Translations under genes and position numbers: made by a program
Shown: positions 50,348 to 59,713 of the stretch, piece by piece
Position numbering within the stretch: position 1 is the stretch's first letter
How the letters are laid out: the number at the start of each line of letters is the position of its first letter
Notes under the pieces: model-generated
The model's input: only the letters and a program-made list of their open reading frames with translations
Told to the model about the DNA's origin: nothing
Database searches by the model: none
Origin: Rhizobium leguminosarum bv. trifolii WSM2297
GTDB lineage: Bacteria; Pseudomonadota; Alphaproteobacteria; Rhizobiales; Rhizobiaceae
Direction: 5' to 3'
DNA length: 64,000 bases
Assembly: GCF_000271845.1 (NCBI RefSeq)
Contig: NZ_JH719395.1
Span: forward strand, 1,544,046-1,608,045

Positions 50348-51719
50348 TCAACCTGAAGAGAGTTCGTCTGATTTCCTGGCATATCGTTCAGCCTGTTCTT
50401 CCTCGCCCATCGCTGCCAGCAGAAGGGATAGGTTCCGATATGTCTGCGGCTCGAAGGGACGCAATCTTATAGCGCTGAGATAATGCGACTTTGCATCCGA
50501 TAGATCGCCCTTCTCGTGAAGAAGAACCCCCAGATTATTGTGGGCTTCCGCGTATCCCGGCGACAATTTCAAGGCTGCACGATAATGTAATTCTGCCGCA
50601 TCGACGTCCCGCCCTTCGAGAAGCATCGCGTAGTTGTAGTGAGCTTCGGCGTAATCCGAGCTCAGCTCCAGCGCGTATCTGTAATGCGATTCAGCCTCTT
50701 CCGCGGCACCGTGCTTCTCAAGGAAGACACCGAAATTGTTGTGCGCTTCGGCAAAGCTGGGCCGAAGCCGCAATGCCTCTTGGAAGTGCTGATGCGCTTC
50801 GAACCGATCTCCCCATTCGTCGAAAAGACCAGCCAGACTCCACATAGTCTGGGCGACACTTCAGGGCCTGCCGATAATGCGCCGTCGCTTCATCAGGGCG
50901 GTCAGTTTCTTGAAGAAGTATCGCCAAGTTGTAGTGAGCTTCCGGATAGTGCGGCCAGAGACGAACGGCATCCAGATAGCGGGCTTCGGCGGCGGTTCTG
51001 TCACCAGCGGCTTTCAGGATGACGCCGAGGTTGTTGTGCGCTTCCGGATAGTCCGCACGAAGCTCCAATGCCTTTTCGTAGCAATGCCGCTCCTCTTCCA
51101 ACGCCCGCCCATCCGTGCCGGCGATCCCGGCCCCTTTCAAGAACCAGTCTTCGGCTGTCATCCGCTCTTCGGACCGTGCAGCAAGTGCCGTGTGGTCGAC
51201 TGACACGATCCGATAGAGATGCCGCCTCGGCAGGTAATCGCCTTTGAGCTCGAAGACGTCGACCTCGTGGAAGAGATAGACCGGCAAATCGATGAGATCG
51301 AGGACGGTCTGCGTGACGAAGAGAGTATCGGGCTCGGCGCATGATTCCACCCGCTTCGCGATGTTCAGGGCACGACCGATCCAGGCATCGTCATCGTGCA
51401 TTCGGGAGCACTCACCGAAGTGGCAACCCACCCGGATTGGAAGGTCGTGCGCCTGGCTGGACGTCAAGTGACGCCGCCGTTGCTTCCAATAGGCGATTAG
51501 CTTCAACGAGAAGTGGACTGCTACATCAGCAGATTCGAATAGATAAAGATGCCCGTCGCCTGTAAAGTTCTCGTGTCGCCGTCCGTATTGGCTGGCAAGC
51601 ATCTGAGACAGGTATCGATATTCCGCAATTGCGTTGGTGATCGTGTCGCGCGAAACCCTGTTCCAAACCGCTGAGTGTCGGACGAGGTCAGTGAATACGG
51701 CGGCAAAGTAGATGTCCAT
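50348..51719 (-). pseudogene. Class III cyclase with TPR array, interrupted by a frameshift
   Basis: Frame one (to 50718) encodes a cyclase domain: YFAAVFTDLVRHSAVWNRVS, RRHENFTGDGHLYLFESADV, IRVGCHFGECSRMHDDDAWI, GRALNIAKRVE, then TPR units (YPEAHNNLGVILKAAGD; YPEAHYNLAILLQETDR). At about 50840-50850 the reading passes to another frame (LAGLFDEWGDRFEAHQHFQE, LRLRPSFAEAHNNFG) that continues with TPR units to 50348. A single-base deletion in GACTATGTGGAGTCTGGC explains it. Restored, the protein would be about 457 residues. The truncated first part may still make a cyclase with two or three TPRs. Confidence 0.82.
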
Positions 51720-51800
51720 TCGCAACGGCCGGAAGTTCAAAGCGATCGTGCAACATGTTCAAACGCTTGCTGTTCATCGCTCAATCTAAGGACAATCATC

Positions 51801-52076
51801 ATGCCACAATACATGGTCGAAAGACACCTGCCAGGAATCACGCCCGAACAGCTCAGTGCGGCGGCGTCGCGCGCGAAGAACGTCACCGCGGAGATGACCA
51901 GCCAGGGTAAGCCAGTACGTTATCTTCGCTCGACATTCGTACCGTCCGAGGAACGATCATTCTGCCTGTTCGATGCTTCGTCGGAGCAAGACGTCAAGGA
52001 GGCAAACGAGCGCGCCGAGATCCCACTGTTGAGAATTACCGAAGTTAAGCACATTTCGGCCGATGACGTGGTCTAG
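51801..52076 (+). CDS. DUF4242-family protein
   Basis: A 91-residue protein: MPQYMVERHLPGITPEQLSA, VTAEMTSQGKPVRYLRSTFV, PSEERSFCLFDASSEQDVKE and ERAEIPLLRITEVKHI. The YMVERHLPGi start and the CLFdA(p)s(e) block are typical of DUF4242, a ferredoxin-like fold reported to bind nickel. AAGGACAATC precedes the ATG. Divergent from the broken cyclase gene. Confidence 0.85.
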   Translation: MPQYMVERHLPGITPEQLSAAASRAKNVTAEMTSQGKPVRYLRSTFVPSEERSFCLFDASSEQDVKEANERAEIPLLRITEVKHISADDVV

Positions 52077-52189
52077 CGCGGCCATCGCCGACACAAGCGC
52101 AAACGATGCAATGAGCGCTTCGGGCCGAAAGTTGCCCGCCGCGCGCCTTGCGTAGCTGGAATCATCTACGGCTATCGGAGGATCATGAT

Positions 52190-52510
52190 ATGAAGGTCTT
52201 GCTCACTCGAAAGGCGCTGAACGAAGTCCGCAGGTTCGGTGAATACATGTCGCGAAGCGAGCGCGATAGGGAATTGATACCATCGATTGAATGGGCATTG
52301 CCGGCTGTGTCCACCAACGAAACGACCGGGCAGGTCACCGAGCTCGGCATCCATCTTTATTTGGGAGCGCTGGAGGCTGACAAGCTGCAGGGACGGATGG
52401 TCCTGAAGCAGGAAGGCGTAACCTTTGCGCTTGCCTTGCCCAAGGAGGCCGAACGGCTTGCCTATGTTAAAATCGACTATGCCGGGCGCGATTTCTTTAT
52501 CAGCAGTTAG
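52190..52510 (+). CDS. Hypothetical protein, 106 residues
   Basis: Not recognised. GGAGGATCATGAT precedes ATG 52190. The sequence MKVLLTRKALNEVRRFGEYM, YMSRSERDRELIPSIEWALP and GRMVLKQEGVTFALALPKEA suggests an alpha/beta fold with a basic N-terminal helix. The LTrkaLnEvrrfgey start resembles ParE-type proteins, but the rest does not. Isolated gene. Confidence 0.6.
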   Translation: MKVLLTRKALNEVRRFGEYMSRSERDRELIPSIEWALPAVSTNETTGQVTELGIHLYLGALEADKLQGRMVLKQEGVTFALALPKEAERLAYVKIDYAGRDFFISS

Positions 52511-52590
52511 CCCGCAAACTGGGCTTGATGCCAGGATCATGCGGGCGTAATTCGAATAAGCTCTCCGCGACACCAATCTGAAACGATCCC

Positions 52591-53382
52591 ATGGCCCACT
52601 CGCTCAACACGACCCCCTCGCCCGCCGCCGGCCCCAACCAGCCGACACTCGATACGAAGGAAATCTGGCAGGCCCGCGTGGATCTGGCAGCCTGCTTCCG
52701 GATGGCGGCAAGGCTCGGCATGGAGGAAGGGATCTGCAACCACTTCTCGGCCGTGGTTCCCGGTTATGACGACCTGTTCATCGTCAATCCCTATGGCTAC
52801 GCCTTCGCCGAACTGACGGCTTCGATGTTGTTGATCTGCGATTTTCACGGCAACGTCGTGTCGGGCAGCGGTCAGCCCGAGGCCACCGCCTTTTACATCC
52901 ACGCCAGGATTCACAAGAATATTCCGCGCGCCAAGGCGGCGTTCCACACCCATATGCCCTATGCCACCGCCCTTTCGATGACCGAAGGCGAGCCGCTGAT
53001 CTTTGCCGGGCAGACCGCGCTGAAATTCTATGGACGCACAGCCGTCGACCGCGATTACAACGGTCTGGCGCTCGATGCGCGCGAGGGCGATCGGATCGCT
53101 GCAGCGATCGGCGATGCCGATATCGTCTTCATGAAGCACCACGGCGTGATGGTCTGTGCACCCAATATCGCCGAGGCCTGGGACGACCTCTATTATCTCG
53201 AGCGCGCCTGCGAGGTGCAGACGCTGGCTTTGTCGACGGGCCGCCAGGTCCTTGCCGTCGCACCTGAGATCGCCGAAGCGGCCTATCGGCAGATGCGCGA
53301 AGGAGACCCGGAGTCGGCCCGGCTGCATCTGCAGGCGGTGAAACGCACGCTCGATCGCAGCGAGCCCGACTATAAAAGCTGA
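52591..53382 (+). CDS. Class II aldolase/adducin-family protein
   Basis: A 263-residue zinc aldolase-like protein. Metal ligands His119 and His121 in FHTHMPYAT and His183 in KHHGVMVC; further family sequences are ACFRMAARLGMEEGICNHFS and FIVNPYGYAFAELTASML. Members include fuculose-phosphate aldolase and sugar-phosphate epimerases; the usual Glu of aldolases is not obvious, so the reaction is uncertain. No sugar operon nearby. Confidence 0.85.
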   Translation: MAHSLNTTPSPAAGPNQPTLDTKEIWQARVDLAACFRMAARLGMEEGICNHFSAVVPGYDDLFIVNPYGYAFAELTASMLLICDFHGNVVSGSGQPEATAFYIHARIHKNIPRAKAAFHTHMPYATALSMTEGEPLIFAGQTALKFYGRTAVDRDYNGLALDAREGDRIAAAIGDADIVFMKHHGVMVCAPNIAEAWDDLYYLERACEVQTLALSTGRQVLAVAPEIAEAAYRQMREGDPESARLHLQAVKRTLDRSEPDYKS

Positions 53383-53573
53383 GCCCACCCCTCCTCAAAG
53401 CGGGAGAGCTGATATCGCCAGCTTGTGCAAGTCTTCAAAAAGCAGTTAGCTGATATCGTCGGGTATGTTCGTTGCCGCTTGCCAAAGCTCTGCAAGGCAG
53501 GCCGACAAGCAGGCCCGCAAAACAGGTATTGCGCTATACTGCTGAGACGTGTCCGCATTTCGGGGGAAATCGC

Positions 53574-55487
53574 GTGCGCTGGTCCAAACCCCTAAGACTG
53601 CATCTCGGCGTCCTCGTCGTCGCGTCGCTGCTTTTTACGTCGGCGCCGATCATCTGGATGGCGTTCAGCCATGGCAGCGAGGCAGCCGTCAGCGCCGGCG
53701 CGCAGCAGATGCGTCAGATGAGCCTGCGGCTGATCGAGGGATACCGCAATGCGCTGCAGGGCGGCACCGAGGCGGTGGCGCTGGCAACCACCCTGCCGCA
53801 GCTCGTTTCCCCGCCGCCTCAGGATATCCAGGCAAAACAGCAATTCTTTCAGGAGGTTCTCAGAAACGTCCCGAACGCCACCAGCATTTACGCCGGCTAT
53901 CCCGATGGCTCCTACCTGCAGGTGATCAATACGGCCCGGCGCGACGTCCGCCAGACGCTCGCCGCACCCGATGGCACGGCTTTCGCGATCCGGATGATCG
54001 CCCGCAGACCAGCGGCCGATACCATCTCGACGCTCGGTTTTCTCGACAGCGATACAAAGATGATCGGGGAGCGCAATGTCGAGGATAGATCGTTCGATCC
54101 GCGGCAAAGCCCCTGGTATCAATCGGTGATTCAAGACGGCGCGCCGGTTTCCGTCGGCCCCTATGTCACCGGAACGCTCAAAGTTCCAACGCTGGCGATC
54201 GCAGCCCCGATGCGGGAGGACGGCCAGGTCGTCATCGGCATCAACATTCACCTGCAGACCGTCAGCCGGCTGCTGGATGCAGCTGAGATTTCGCCGCATG
54301 CCCGGGCCTACATCATCGATGCCGGCGGCAATCTCGTCGCCCATTCCGACCCTGATATCATGCGCAGGATCATCGCATTGTGGTCGAGAACCTCAGGGGC
54401 CTTTGCCGCGACGGCAAACAGTTTCGACCCGAGCCTCGAAACCGTGGCGCAGCTGACGCAGGATCCGGCCTTTGCCGACGGCGGCCTGGCGCGGGTCGAT
54501 TTCGACGGCGAAACCCATCTGGTACAGATCGCCCCGGTCGGCGTGTCGGGCCTGTTTATGGGAAGCAAGGCCGCAATCGTCGTGCCGCTGGAGGATCTGG
54601 TGGCTGTGGCCAATCGGCTGCTGGTGCGCAATCTTTTCGTTGCCGCCGCCTTCGTGCTCGCCGGTGTCGCCGCATCCGTCGCGCTGTCTCGCATGGTCAG
54701 CCGCTCTCTCTATCGCCTGGCCGACGAGGCGCGCAGGATCGGCGATCTGGATGTCAGCGAGAAGGGCGAGTCGCATTCGTGGATATCGGAGATCAACACG
54801 CTGGCGAATGCGCTGGTCGCCAGCCGTCATGCCATCGGTCAGTTTGCCCTCTATGTGCCGCGTGAAGTGGTCCGGCAGATCGTCAATCCCGAAACGAGAA
54901 CGATCGTCAGGGCGAAGCGGCAGGATGTCACCGCACTGTTCACCGACATCAAGGACTTCACGACCATCTCCGAACAACATTCGCCCGAGGAGGTGGTCGA
55001 CACCCTTTCGGCCTATTTCGAACTGCTGAACACCATCGCCGAACGCCATGGCGGCACCGTCGTGCAATATCTCGGCGATTCCATTTTCGTCATGTGGAAC
55101 GCCCCGGTCGACGATATCAGACATGCCGAAAACGGCTGTCGATGCGCGCTGGCCATGAAAGCGGCGATCGACGACCTGAACGAAGCCAATCTCAGGAATG
55201 GCCGCCCCGAACTCGTCACCCGATTTGGATTGCACACCGGCCCGGCCGTCGTCGGCAGCTTCGGCGCCATTTCGCGGCAGCAATACACGGCGATGGGCGA
55301 TACGATCAATGTCGCGTCACGGCTGGAAGGATTGAACAAGGAGCTCAACACATCGATCCTGGTCAGCACCGCCACCCGCAACGCCGTCGCCGACCGCTTC
55401 GACTTCCGCCCCCTCGGTCTCGCCCCCCTCAAGGGCCGCGCCGAGAAGGTCGACATATGGGAGCTTGTCGGGGAGATCAAAGACTGA
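53574..55487 (+). CDS. Membrane adenylate/guanylate cyclase with Cache and HAMP domains
   Basis: A protein of about 637 residues with an N-terminal membrane span (LHLGVLVVASLLFTSAPIIW), a periplasmic dCache sensor (about residues 40-340), a second span (LFVAAAFVLAGVAASVAL), a HAMP-like linker (RSLYRLADEARRIGDLDVSE) and a C-terminal class III cyclase. Metal Asp458 (FTDIKDF) and Asp502 (YLGDSIFVMW) are present, with FGLHTGPAVVGSFGA and TINVASRLEGL. Start GTG 53574 is chosen for the GGGGGAAATCGC site; a longer ORF from 53472 is less likely. It probably makes cAMP in response to a periplasmic small molecule. Confidence 0.9.
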   Translation: MRWSKPLRLHLGVLVVASLLFTSAPIIWMAFSHGSEAAVSAGAQQMRQMSLRLIEGYRNALQGGTEAVALATTLPQLVSPPPQDIQAKQQFFQEVLRNVPNATSIYAGYPDGSYLQVINTARRDVRQTLAAPDGTAFAIRMIARRPAADTISTLGFLDSDTKMIGERNVEDRSFDPRQSPWYQSVIQDGAPVSVGPYVTGTLKVPTLAIAAPMREDGQVVIGINIHLQTVSRLLDAAEISPHARAYIIDAGGNLVAHSDPDIMRRIIALWSRTSGAFAATANSFDPSLETVAQLTQDPAFADGGLARVDFDGETHLVQIAPVGVSGLFMGSKAAIVVPLEDLVAVANRLLVRNLFVAAAFVLAGVAASVALSRMVSRSLYRLADEARRIGDLDVSEKGESHSWISEINTLANALVASRHAIGQFALYVPREVVRQIVNPETRTIVRAKRQDVTALFTDIKDFTTISEQHSPEEVVDTLSAYFELLNTIAERHGGTVVQYLGDSIFVMWNAPVDDIRHAENGCRCALAMKAAIDDLNEANLRNGRPELVTRFGLHTGPAVVGSFGAISRQQYTAMGDTINVASRLEGLNKELNTSILVSTATRNAVADRFDFRPLGLAPLKGRAEKVDIWELVGEIKD

Positions 55488-55540
55488 GGATCAGTCGATG
55501 GTATTGATTCTATTGAATTTCTGCCGGTTTTTGCGGCGCC

Positions 55541-55668
55541 GCTCATCCGCCTGCCGGCACCTTTTCCCCGCTTGCGGGTGATTTGCCGCAACCTCTCCGT
55601 CCCTCGCCAACCTCTCGCAGGGCACGTCCCCTCTCCCCGTCATTACGGGGAGAGGGTTAGGGTTAGGG
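55541..55668. repeat. RIME1-like dispersed repeat
   Basis: Starts GCCGCTCATCCGCCTGCCGG, includes CACCTTTTCCCCGCTTGCGG and ends CCCCTCTCCCCGTCATTACG plus GGGAGAGGGTTAGGG. Same family as 14279. Confidence 0.8.
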
Positions 55669-55689
55669 GCAGCCATCCGCCTCGGCCGG

Positions 55690-55768
55690 ACAGGCCTGGC
55701 CTTGAGCCCGGGATCTGGAGGGGCGGCGTGGATCCTCGGGTCAAGACCGAGGAGGACGGAGGGTGGGA
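55690..55768. repeat. RIME2-like dispersed repeat
   Basis: CAGGCCTGGCCTTGAGCCCG, GTGGATCCTCGGGTCAAGAC and CGAGGAGGACGGAGGGTGGG. Directly follows a RIME1-like unit. The gap to 56027 has no further feature seen. Confidence 0.8.
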
Positions 55769-56027
55769 TGAGCTCAGCGGCAATTCAGCGACGGGTTGCG
55801 TGGAGCCTCCCGCGACTGCAGCGCGCCATGAGCGGGCGTCCCTCAAAAAGGAAAATCTCATCCGGCATTTGCGCCGATGCTGCTTTAGGATAGACTGATC
55901 GGTGTCCGTGCCGAATAGCACGGCGCGCCTTTCATTGGCGCAGGCGACAGAGCACGAACGCCCCCATGGGTCTTCCCCGCCATTCGCCGATCTCCCCCCA
56001 CATCGCTAACCATTGGAGCCCGAGACA

Positions 56028-56525
56028 ATGATCTCAGCTGGATATTGCCGACTCATGGCCCGCTACAACAGCTGGCAGAATAGCTCTCTCGTCACCGCCG
56101 CCGACGGGCTGACGCATGCCGAGCGCTGGAAGGATCGCGGGGCGTTCTTCCAATCGATCGCAGCAACGCTGAACCATCTTTATTGGGCCGACGCCCTGAT
56201 ACTGGAGCGATTGAAGGGCAATGAGCGCCCCGAGGAAAACATCACCCACTCGCTGACAAGCCCATCGGATTGGCACGCCTTCAAGACCCTGCGTCTGCAA
56301 CGCAATGCTGAAATCGAAGCCTGGGCGGAACGATTGCGCGACGCGGAGCTTGACGGCATGCTTGTCTGGTATCCCGGCGACGGAGCGAGGCGGGTCGAGA
56401 AGCCGAAGGCGCAGTGTGCGATCGAACTCTTCAACCATCAGACCCACCACCGCGGCCAGATCCACGCGATGCTGACGGCAGCGGGCGCAAAACCGGAGCC
56501 GACCGACCTTTCGGCTCTGGCATAA
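56028..56525 (+). CDS. DinB-family protein
   Basis: A 165-residue four-helix-bundle protein. Metal-binding His residues are in TLNHLYWAD and in the C-terminal HQTHHRGQIHAMLTAAG; the first segment is MISAGYCRLMARYNSWQNSS. DinB/YfiT-like proteins are metal-dependent and often thiol- or stress-related transferases; the substrate is unknown. The start at 56028 fits GGAG spacing better than the TTG at 56013. Confidence 0.87.
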   Translation: MISAGYCRLMARYNSWQNSSLVTAADGLTHAERWKDRGAFFQSIAATLNHLYWADALILERLKGNERPEENITHSLTSPSDWHAFKTLRLQRNAEIEAWAERLRDAELDGMLVWYPGDGARRVEKPKAQCAIELFNHQTHHRGQIHAMLTAAGAKPEPTDLSALA

Positions 56526-56704
56526 CATGCCCGGTATCGGCTCGGAGAAACTGGCGGCAAGCGGCGCTCGCATAAACCTGCACGTTACAGATTGTGTCGT
56601 TTTCGCATCACTTTCTGTCAGGTTGTAATTTCCCGGTTGGCAAGCGCCATTGCCTTCGCTACAAGAGGCTTACCGCGTCAGATCGAACATAAGGGAGGCA
56701 TTGC

Positions 56705-56755
56705 ATGAAATCAGTATTCACCAAAATCCTCCCGTGCGGAATGACCCGACGCTAG
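56705..56755 (+). CDS. Possible 16-residue leader peptide or truncated gene start
   Basis: MKSVFTKILPCGMTRR followed by TAG, preceded by a near-perfect AAGGGAGG site six bases before the ATG. It lies about 160 bases before the ABC-exporter gene. Such a strong ribosome site on a tiny ORF suggests either a regulatory leader peptide or the stump of a lost gene. No terminator/antiterminator pair was worked out. Confidence 0.4.
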   Translation: MKSVFTKILPCGMTRR

Positions 56756-56916
56756 GTCATTTCCATTCGCGGCCCGCCTCGAGCGCGCCCGACATGCGGT
56801 TTTCTCCCTTCATAGCCCGATTGATCTGACGGGATCATTTCGTCTCCCGCTTGGGCTGTGCCATTTAACTCTCGTTTTTGAGGACCGGTTGCCGATATGC
56901 GGCCGGGTTGGTTCAA

Positions 56917-58707
56917 ATGACTCGCAAGAAGCTCGATTTCCGCGCCGATGCCTATCGCAACGTGCTCGGCTTTATCTTTCATCATTGGACCCACCGGCCT
57001 GATTTGGTGGGGTTGATCATCGTGCTGGTGATATCGAGCACGCTGGCCGAAGTCATGGTGCCGGTGTTCTCCGGCCAGATCGTCGATGCCATCGCCGGCA
57101 CGAATGCGGCCGACGGCGCGCTCAGCGCCTTCGTCATCGTCGTTGCTCTGGGCTTCACCAGCGTGGCGCTGCGCTATTTCATCTTCAACGGCATCATCCG
57201 GCTGACGCTGCGCACCATGGCGGATGTGACCAATGGCGGCTTCCACAAGGTGCAGCGCTTCTCCACCGATTGGCACGCCAACAGCTTTGCCGGCTCGACC
57301 GTGCGCAAGATCACGCGCGGCATGTGGGCGCTGGATTCGCTCAACGACCTGCTGCTGGTCGCCCTCTTGCCGTCGATCGTCATGCTGGTCGGCGCCAGCA
57401 TCGTGCTCGGCAGCTATTGGCCGGTCATGGGGCTGATCGTCAGTCTGGGATCGCTGGTCTATATCGGCGTGACCGTGGCGCTTTCGATGGGCTTCGTGTC
57501 GCCGGCGGCAAGGCTTGCCAATGCCTGGGATACCAAGCTCGGCGGCGCGCTGGCCGATGCGATCAGCTGCAACTCGGTGGTCAAGGCATTCGGCGCCGAA
57601 AGCCGCGAGGAGATCCGGCTCGGCCGCGTGCTCGGCACGTGGGACAGCCGCACGCGGCGGACATGGAAGCGCGGCACGTTGAGCGGCACGATCCAGGGCT
57701 TCATGATGGTCTCCATGCAGGCCGGCATCCTGGGAACGGGCCTCATCATGTGGCAGCAGGGGCTGGCGACGCCTGGCGACGTCACCTTCGTGCTGGCGAT
57801 GTTCTTCGTCCTGCAGGGCTATCTGCGCAATGTCGGCCAGGACATCCGCAATCTGCAGCGTGCCGTCAACGACATGGAAGAGCTGGTGCTGCTCGACAAG
57901 ATGCCGCTCGGGATCGAGGACAGGCCGGGCGCCACACCGATCCAGATTGGCAAGGGCGAGATCGTCTTCGATCGCATCACCTTCCAATATGGCGCTCATC
58001 CGAGCCCGCTTTATGAGGACTTTTCGGTCACCATCAAGCCGGGCGAGCGTGTGGGGCTGGTCGGGCATTCGGGTTCGGGCAAGACGACCTTCGTCAAGCT
58101 CATCCAGCGCCTTTACGACGTCAATTCGGGCGCAATCCGCATCGACGGGCAGGATATCGCCCAAGTCAGGCAATCCAGCCTGCGCAGCCAGATCGCCATC
58201 GTGCAGCAGGAGCCGATCCTGTTTCACCGCACGCTGGCCGAAAACATCGCCTATAGCAGGCCGAGTGCCTCGCGGCGCGAGATCGAGCAGGCGGCAAAAC
58301 AGGCGAGCGCCCATGAGTTCATCATGAGCCTTCCCAAGGGCTATGAGACGATGGTGGGAGAACGCGGCGTCAAACTGTCGGGCGGCGAACGGCAGCGCGT
58401 CGCCATCGCCCGCGCTTTCCTCGCCGATGCGCCGATCCTGATCCTCGACGAGGCGACATCAAGCCTCGACAGCGAGAGCGAAGTGCAGATCCAGCAGGCG
58501 ATGGAACGGCTGATGGACGGCCGCACCACACTTGTCATCGCCCATCGCCTGTCCACAGTGCGGGCGCTCGACCGGCTGCTGGTCTTCGACAAGGGCGAGA
58601 TCGCCGAAGAAGGCGACCACCAGGCGCTGATCCGCCGCCACGACGGCATCTACCGCCGGCTGTTCGAGCGGCAGGCGCTGGAGCTGACCAAGGGCCTGGT
58701 GGCCTGA
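56917..58707 (+). CDS. ABC exporter, fused membrane and ATPase domains
   Basis: A 596-residue half-transporter that would work as a homodimer. Six membrane spans in the first about 310 residues (LVGLIIVLVISSTLAEVMVP; LLLVALLPSIVMLVGASIVL); the nucleotide-binding domain has Walker A GHSGSGKTT at residues 383-391, signature LSGGERQ at about residues 487-493, Walker B ILILDEATSS and the H-loop VIAHRLSTV. This is the MsbA/ATM1-like class; the cargo is unknown. The start at 56917 (MTRKKLDF) is chosen over an upstream in-frame ATG. A strong terminator follows directly. Confidence 0.9.
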   Translation: MTRKKLDFRADAYRNVLGFIFHHWTHRPDLVGLIIVLVISSTLAEVMVPVFSGQIVDAIAGTNAADGALSAFVIVVALGFTSVALRYFIFNGIIRLTLRTMADVTNGGFHKVQRFSTDWHANSFAGSTVRKITRGMWALDSLNDLLLVALLPSIVMLVGASIVLGSYWPVMGLIVSLGSLVYIGVTVALSMGFVSPAARLANAWDTKLGGALADAISCNSVVKAFGAESREEIRLGRVLGTWDSRTRRTWKRGTLSGTIQGFMMVSMQAGILGTGLIMWQQGLATPGDVTFVLAMFFVLQGYLRNVGQDIRNLQRAVNDMEELVLLDKMPLGIEDRPGATPIQIGKGEIVFDRITFQYGAHPSPLYEDFSVTIKPGERVGLVGHSGSGKTTFVKLIQRLYDVNSGAIRIDGQDIAQVRQSSLRSQIAIVQQEPILFHRTLAENIAYSRPSASRREIEQAAKQASAHEFIMSLPKGYETMVGERGVKLSGGERQRVAIARAFLADAPILILDEATSSLDSESEVQIQQAMERLMDGRTTLVIAHRLSTVRALDRLLVFDKGEIAEEGDHQALIRRHDGIYRRLFERQALELTKGLVA

Positions 58708-58710
58708 ACC

Positions 58711-58739
58711 GAAACGCCAGGGTTTTGCCCTGGCGTTTC
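58711..58739 (+). terminator. Intrinsic terminator after ABC exporter
   Basis: Perfect 12-base stem GAAACGCCAGGG / CCCTGGCGTTTC with loop TTTTG, starting four bases after the stop codon. The 3' T content is within the stem (GTTTCC). Confidence 0.85.
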
Positions 58740-58777
58740 CGTACTGTGGTTCCATAGCTGATCGTCATTGGCACCAT

Positions 58778-59021
58778 GCCGTGTGGCCCCCTCATCCGAC
58801 CCTGCGGGCCACCTTCTCCCCCCGCTGGAGAGAAGAGGGAGAATGCCGCTTCGCCATCGACTCCATTGGATGGAGTGCCATGGAGAAAAGGATTTCGTTT
58901 TGGCAGAGTCGGCGCGCCTTGCTCCCCTCTTCTCCCCAGCGGGGGTCCGAAGGACGGGTCGAGACCCGTGGCTCGACCCCGGTGGGGTGGCCCGAAGGGT
59001 CGGATGAGGGGGCTACACGGC
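58778..59021. repeat. Composite RIME1-like inverted repeat
   Basis: The outer arms GCCGTGTGGCCCCCTCATCC and GGATGAGGGGGCTACACGGC are complementary; inner CTTCTCCCC units and GGTCGAGACCCGTGGCTCGA are also palindromic. Fills the gap between two convergent genes. Confidence 0.85.
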
Positions 59022-59049
59022 ACCACTTTCACTTTAGCCCAATCCCCCA

Positions 59050-59580
59050 TCAACCAGGAACATACGTCAACCGCACCGCCTCCCCGCCGATCAAATCGCT
59101 GGCGACAAGGCGCAGCCGCGGCCGCGGACCGGTGAAGAACGGCTTGCCGCGGCCGAGCACCACCGGGTGAAAGTAGAGCCGATACTCGTCGATCAGGCCA
59201 AGGTCGGTCAGACTTCCCGCCAGCTCCGGCCCGCCGACTTGAATTTCCCCGCCAAGCCCCGCCTTCAGCCCGCGGATCACCGTCTCGATGTCCTGCGCGA
59301 TCAGCGTGGCATTGGGTCCGACCGACGTCAACGAGCGCGACACGACCCATTTCGGCTGGCTCCGCCATGCGATTGCAAACTCGCGCAGCTCCGGGGTCCA
59401 TTCGGCATGGTCTTCGTCCCAGTAGCGCATCGCCTCGTACAGGCGGCGGCCATAGAGGCTTCCCGTCAGGCCGCGCACGTGCTCGATCCAGTGGCGAAAG
59501 AGGACGGGATCGGGCGCAAATTCCTGGTGATCGACATAGCCGTCCAGGGAGATGTTCATTCCGAAGACAAGCTTCGCCAT
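59050..59580 (-). CDS. Dihydrofolate reductase/RibD-C-like protein
   Basis: A 176-residue reductase-fold protein: MAKLVFGMNISLDGYVDHQE at the start, SLYGRRLYEAMRYW, KWVVSRSL, GGEIQVGGPELAGSLTDLGL and IDEYRLYFHPVVLGRGKPFF. This is the YyaP/YwjB-type DHFR-like family; its natural substrate is unknown, and it is not the housekeeping FolA. Confidence 0.88.
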   Translation of the reverse strand: MAKLVFGMNISLDGYVDHQEFAPDPVLFRHWIEHVRGLTGSLYGRRLYEAMRYWDEDHAEWTPELREFAIAWRSQPKWVVSRSLTSVGPNATLIAQDIETVIRGLKAGLGGEIQVGGPELAGSLTDLGLIDEYRLYFHPVVLGRGKPFFTGPRPRLRLVASDLIGGEAVRLTYVPG

Positions 59581-59713
59581 GCGCTAATTCTCCATCCCGG
59601 GACATCAGGATAGCTTAAACTGCCATCGATAGCGAACGACCCCAAAAAGTTTGAGTTGACCGCTTTCGATGGCGAGGCGACAGTTGCAGCTGCAGCAAGG
59701 CAGGAGGCAAAAA

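Noticed and set aside
56752..58314. 520-codon minus-strand ORF opposite the ABC exporter
   Set aside because: His/Asp/Gln-rich shadow of an ABC transporter gene.
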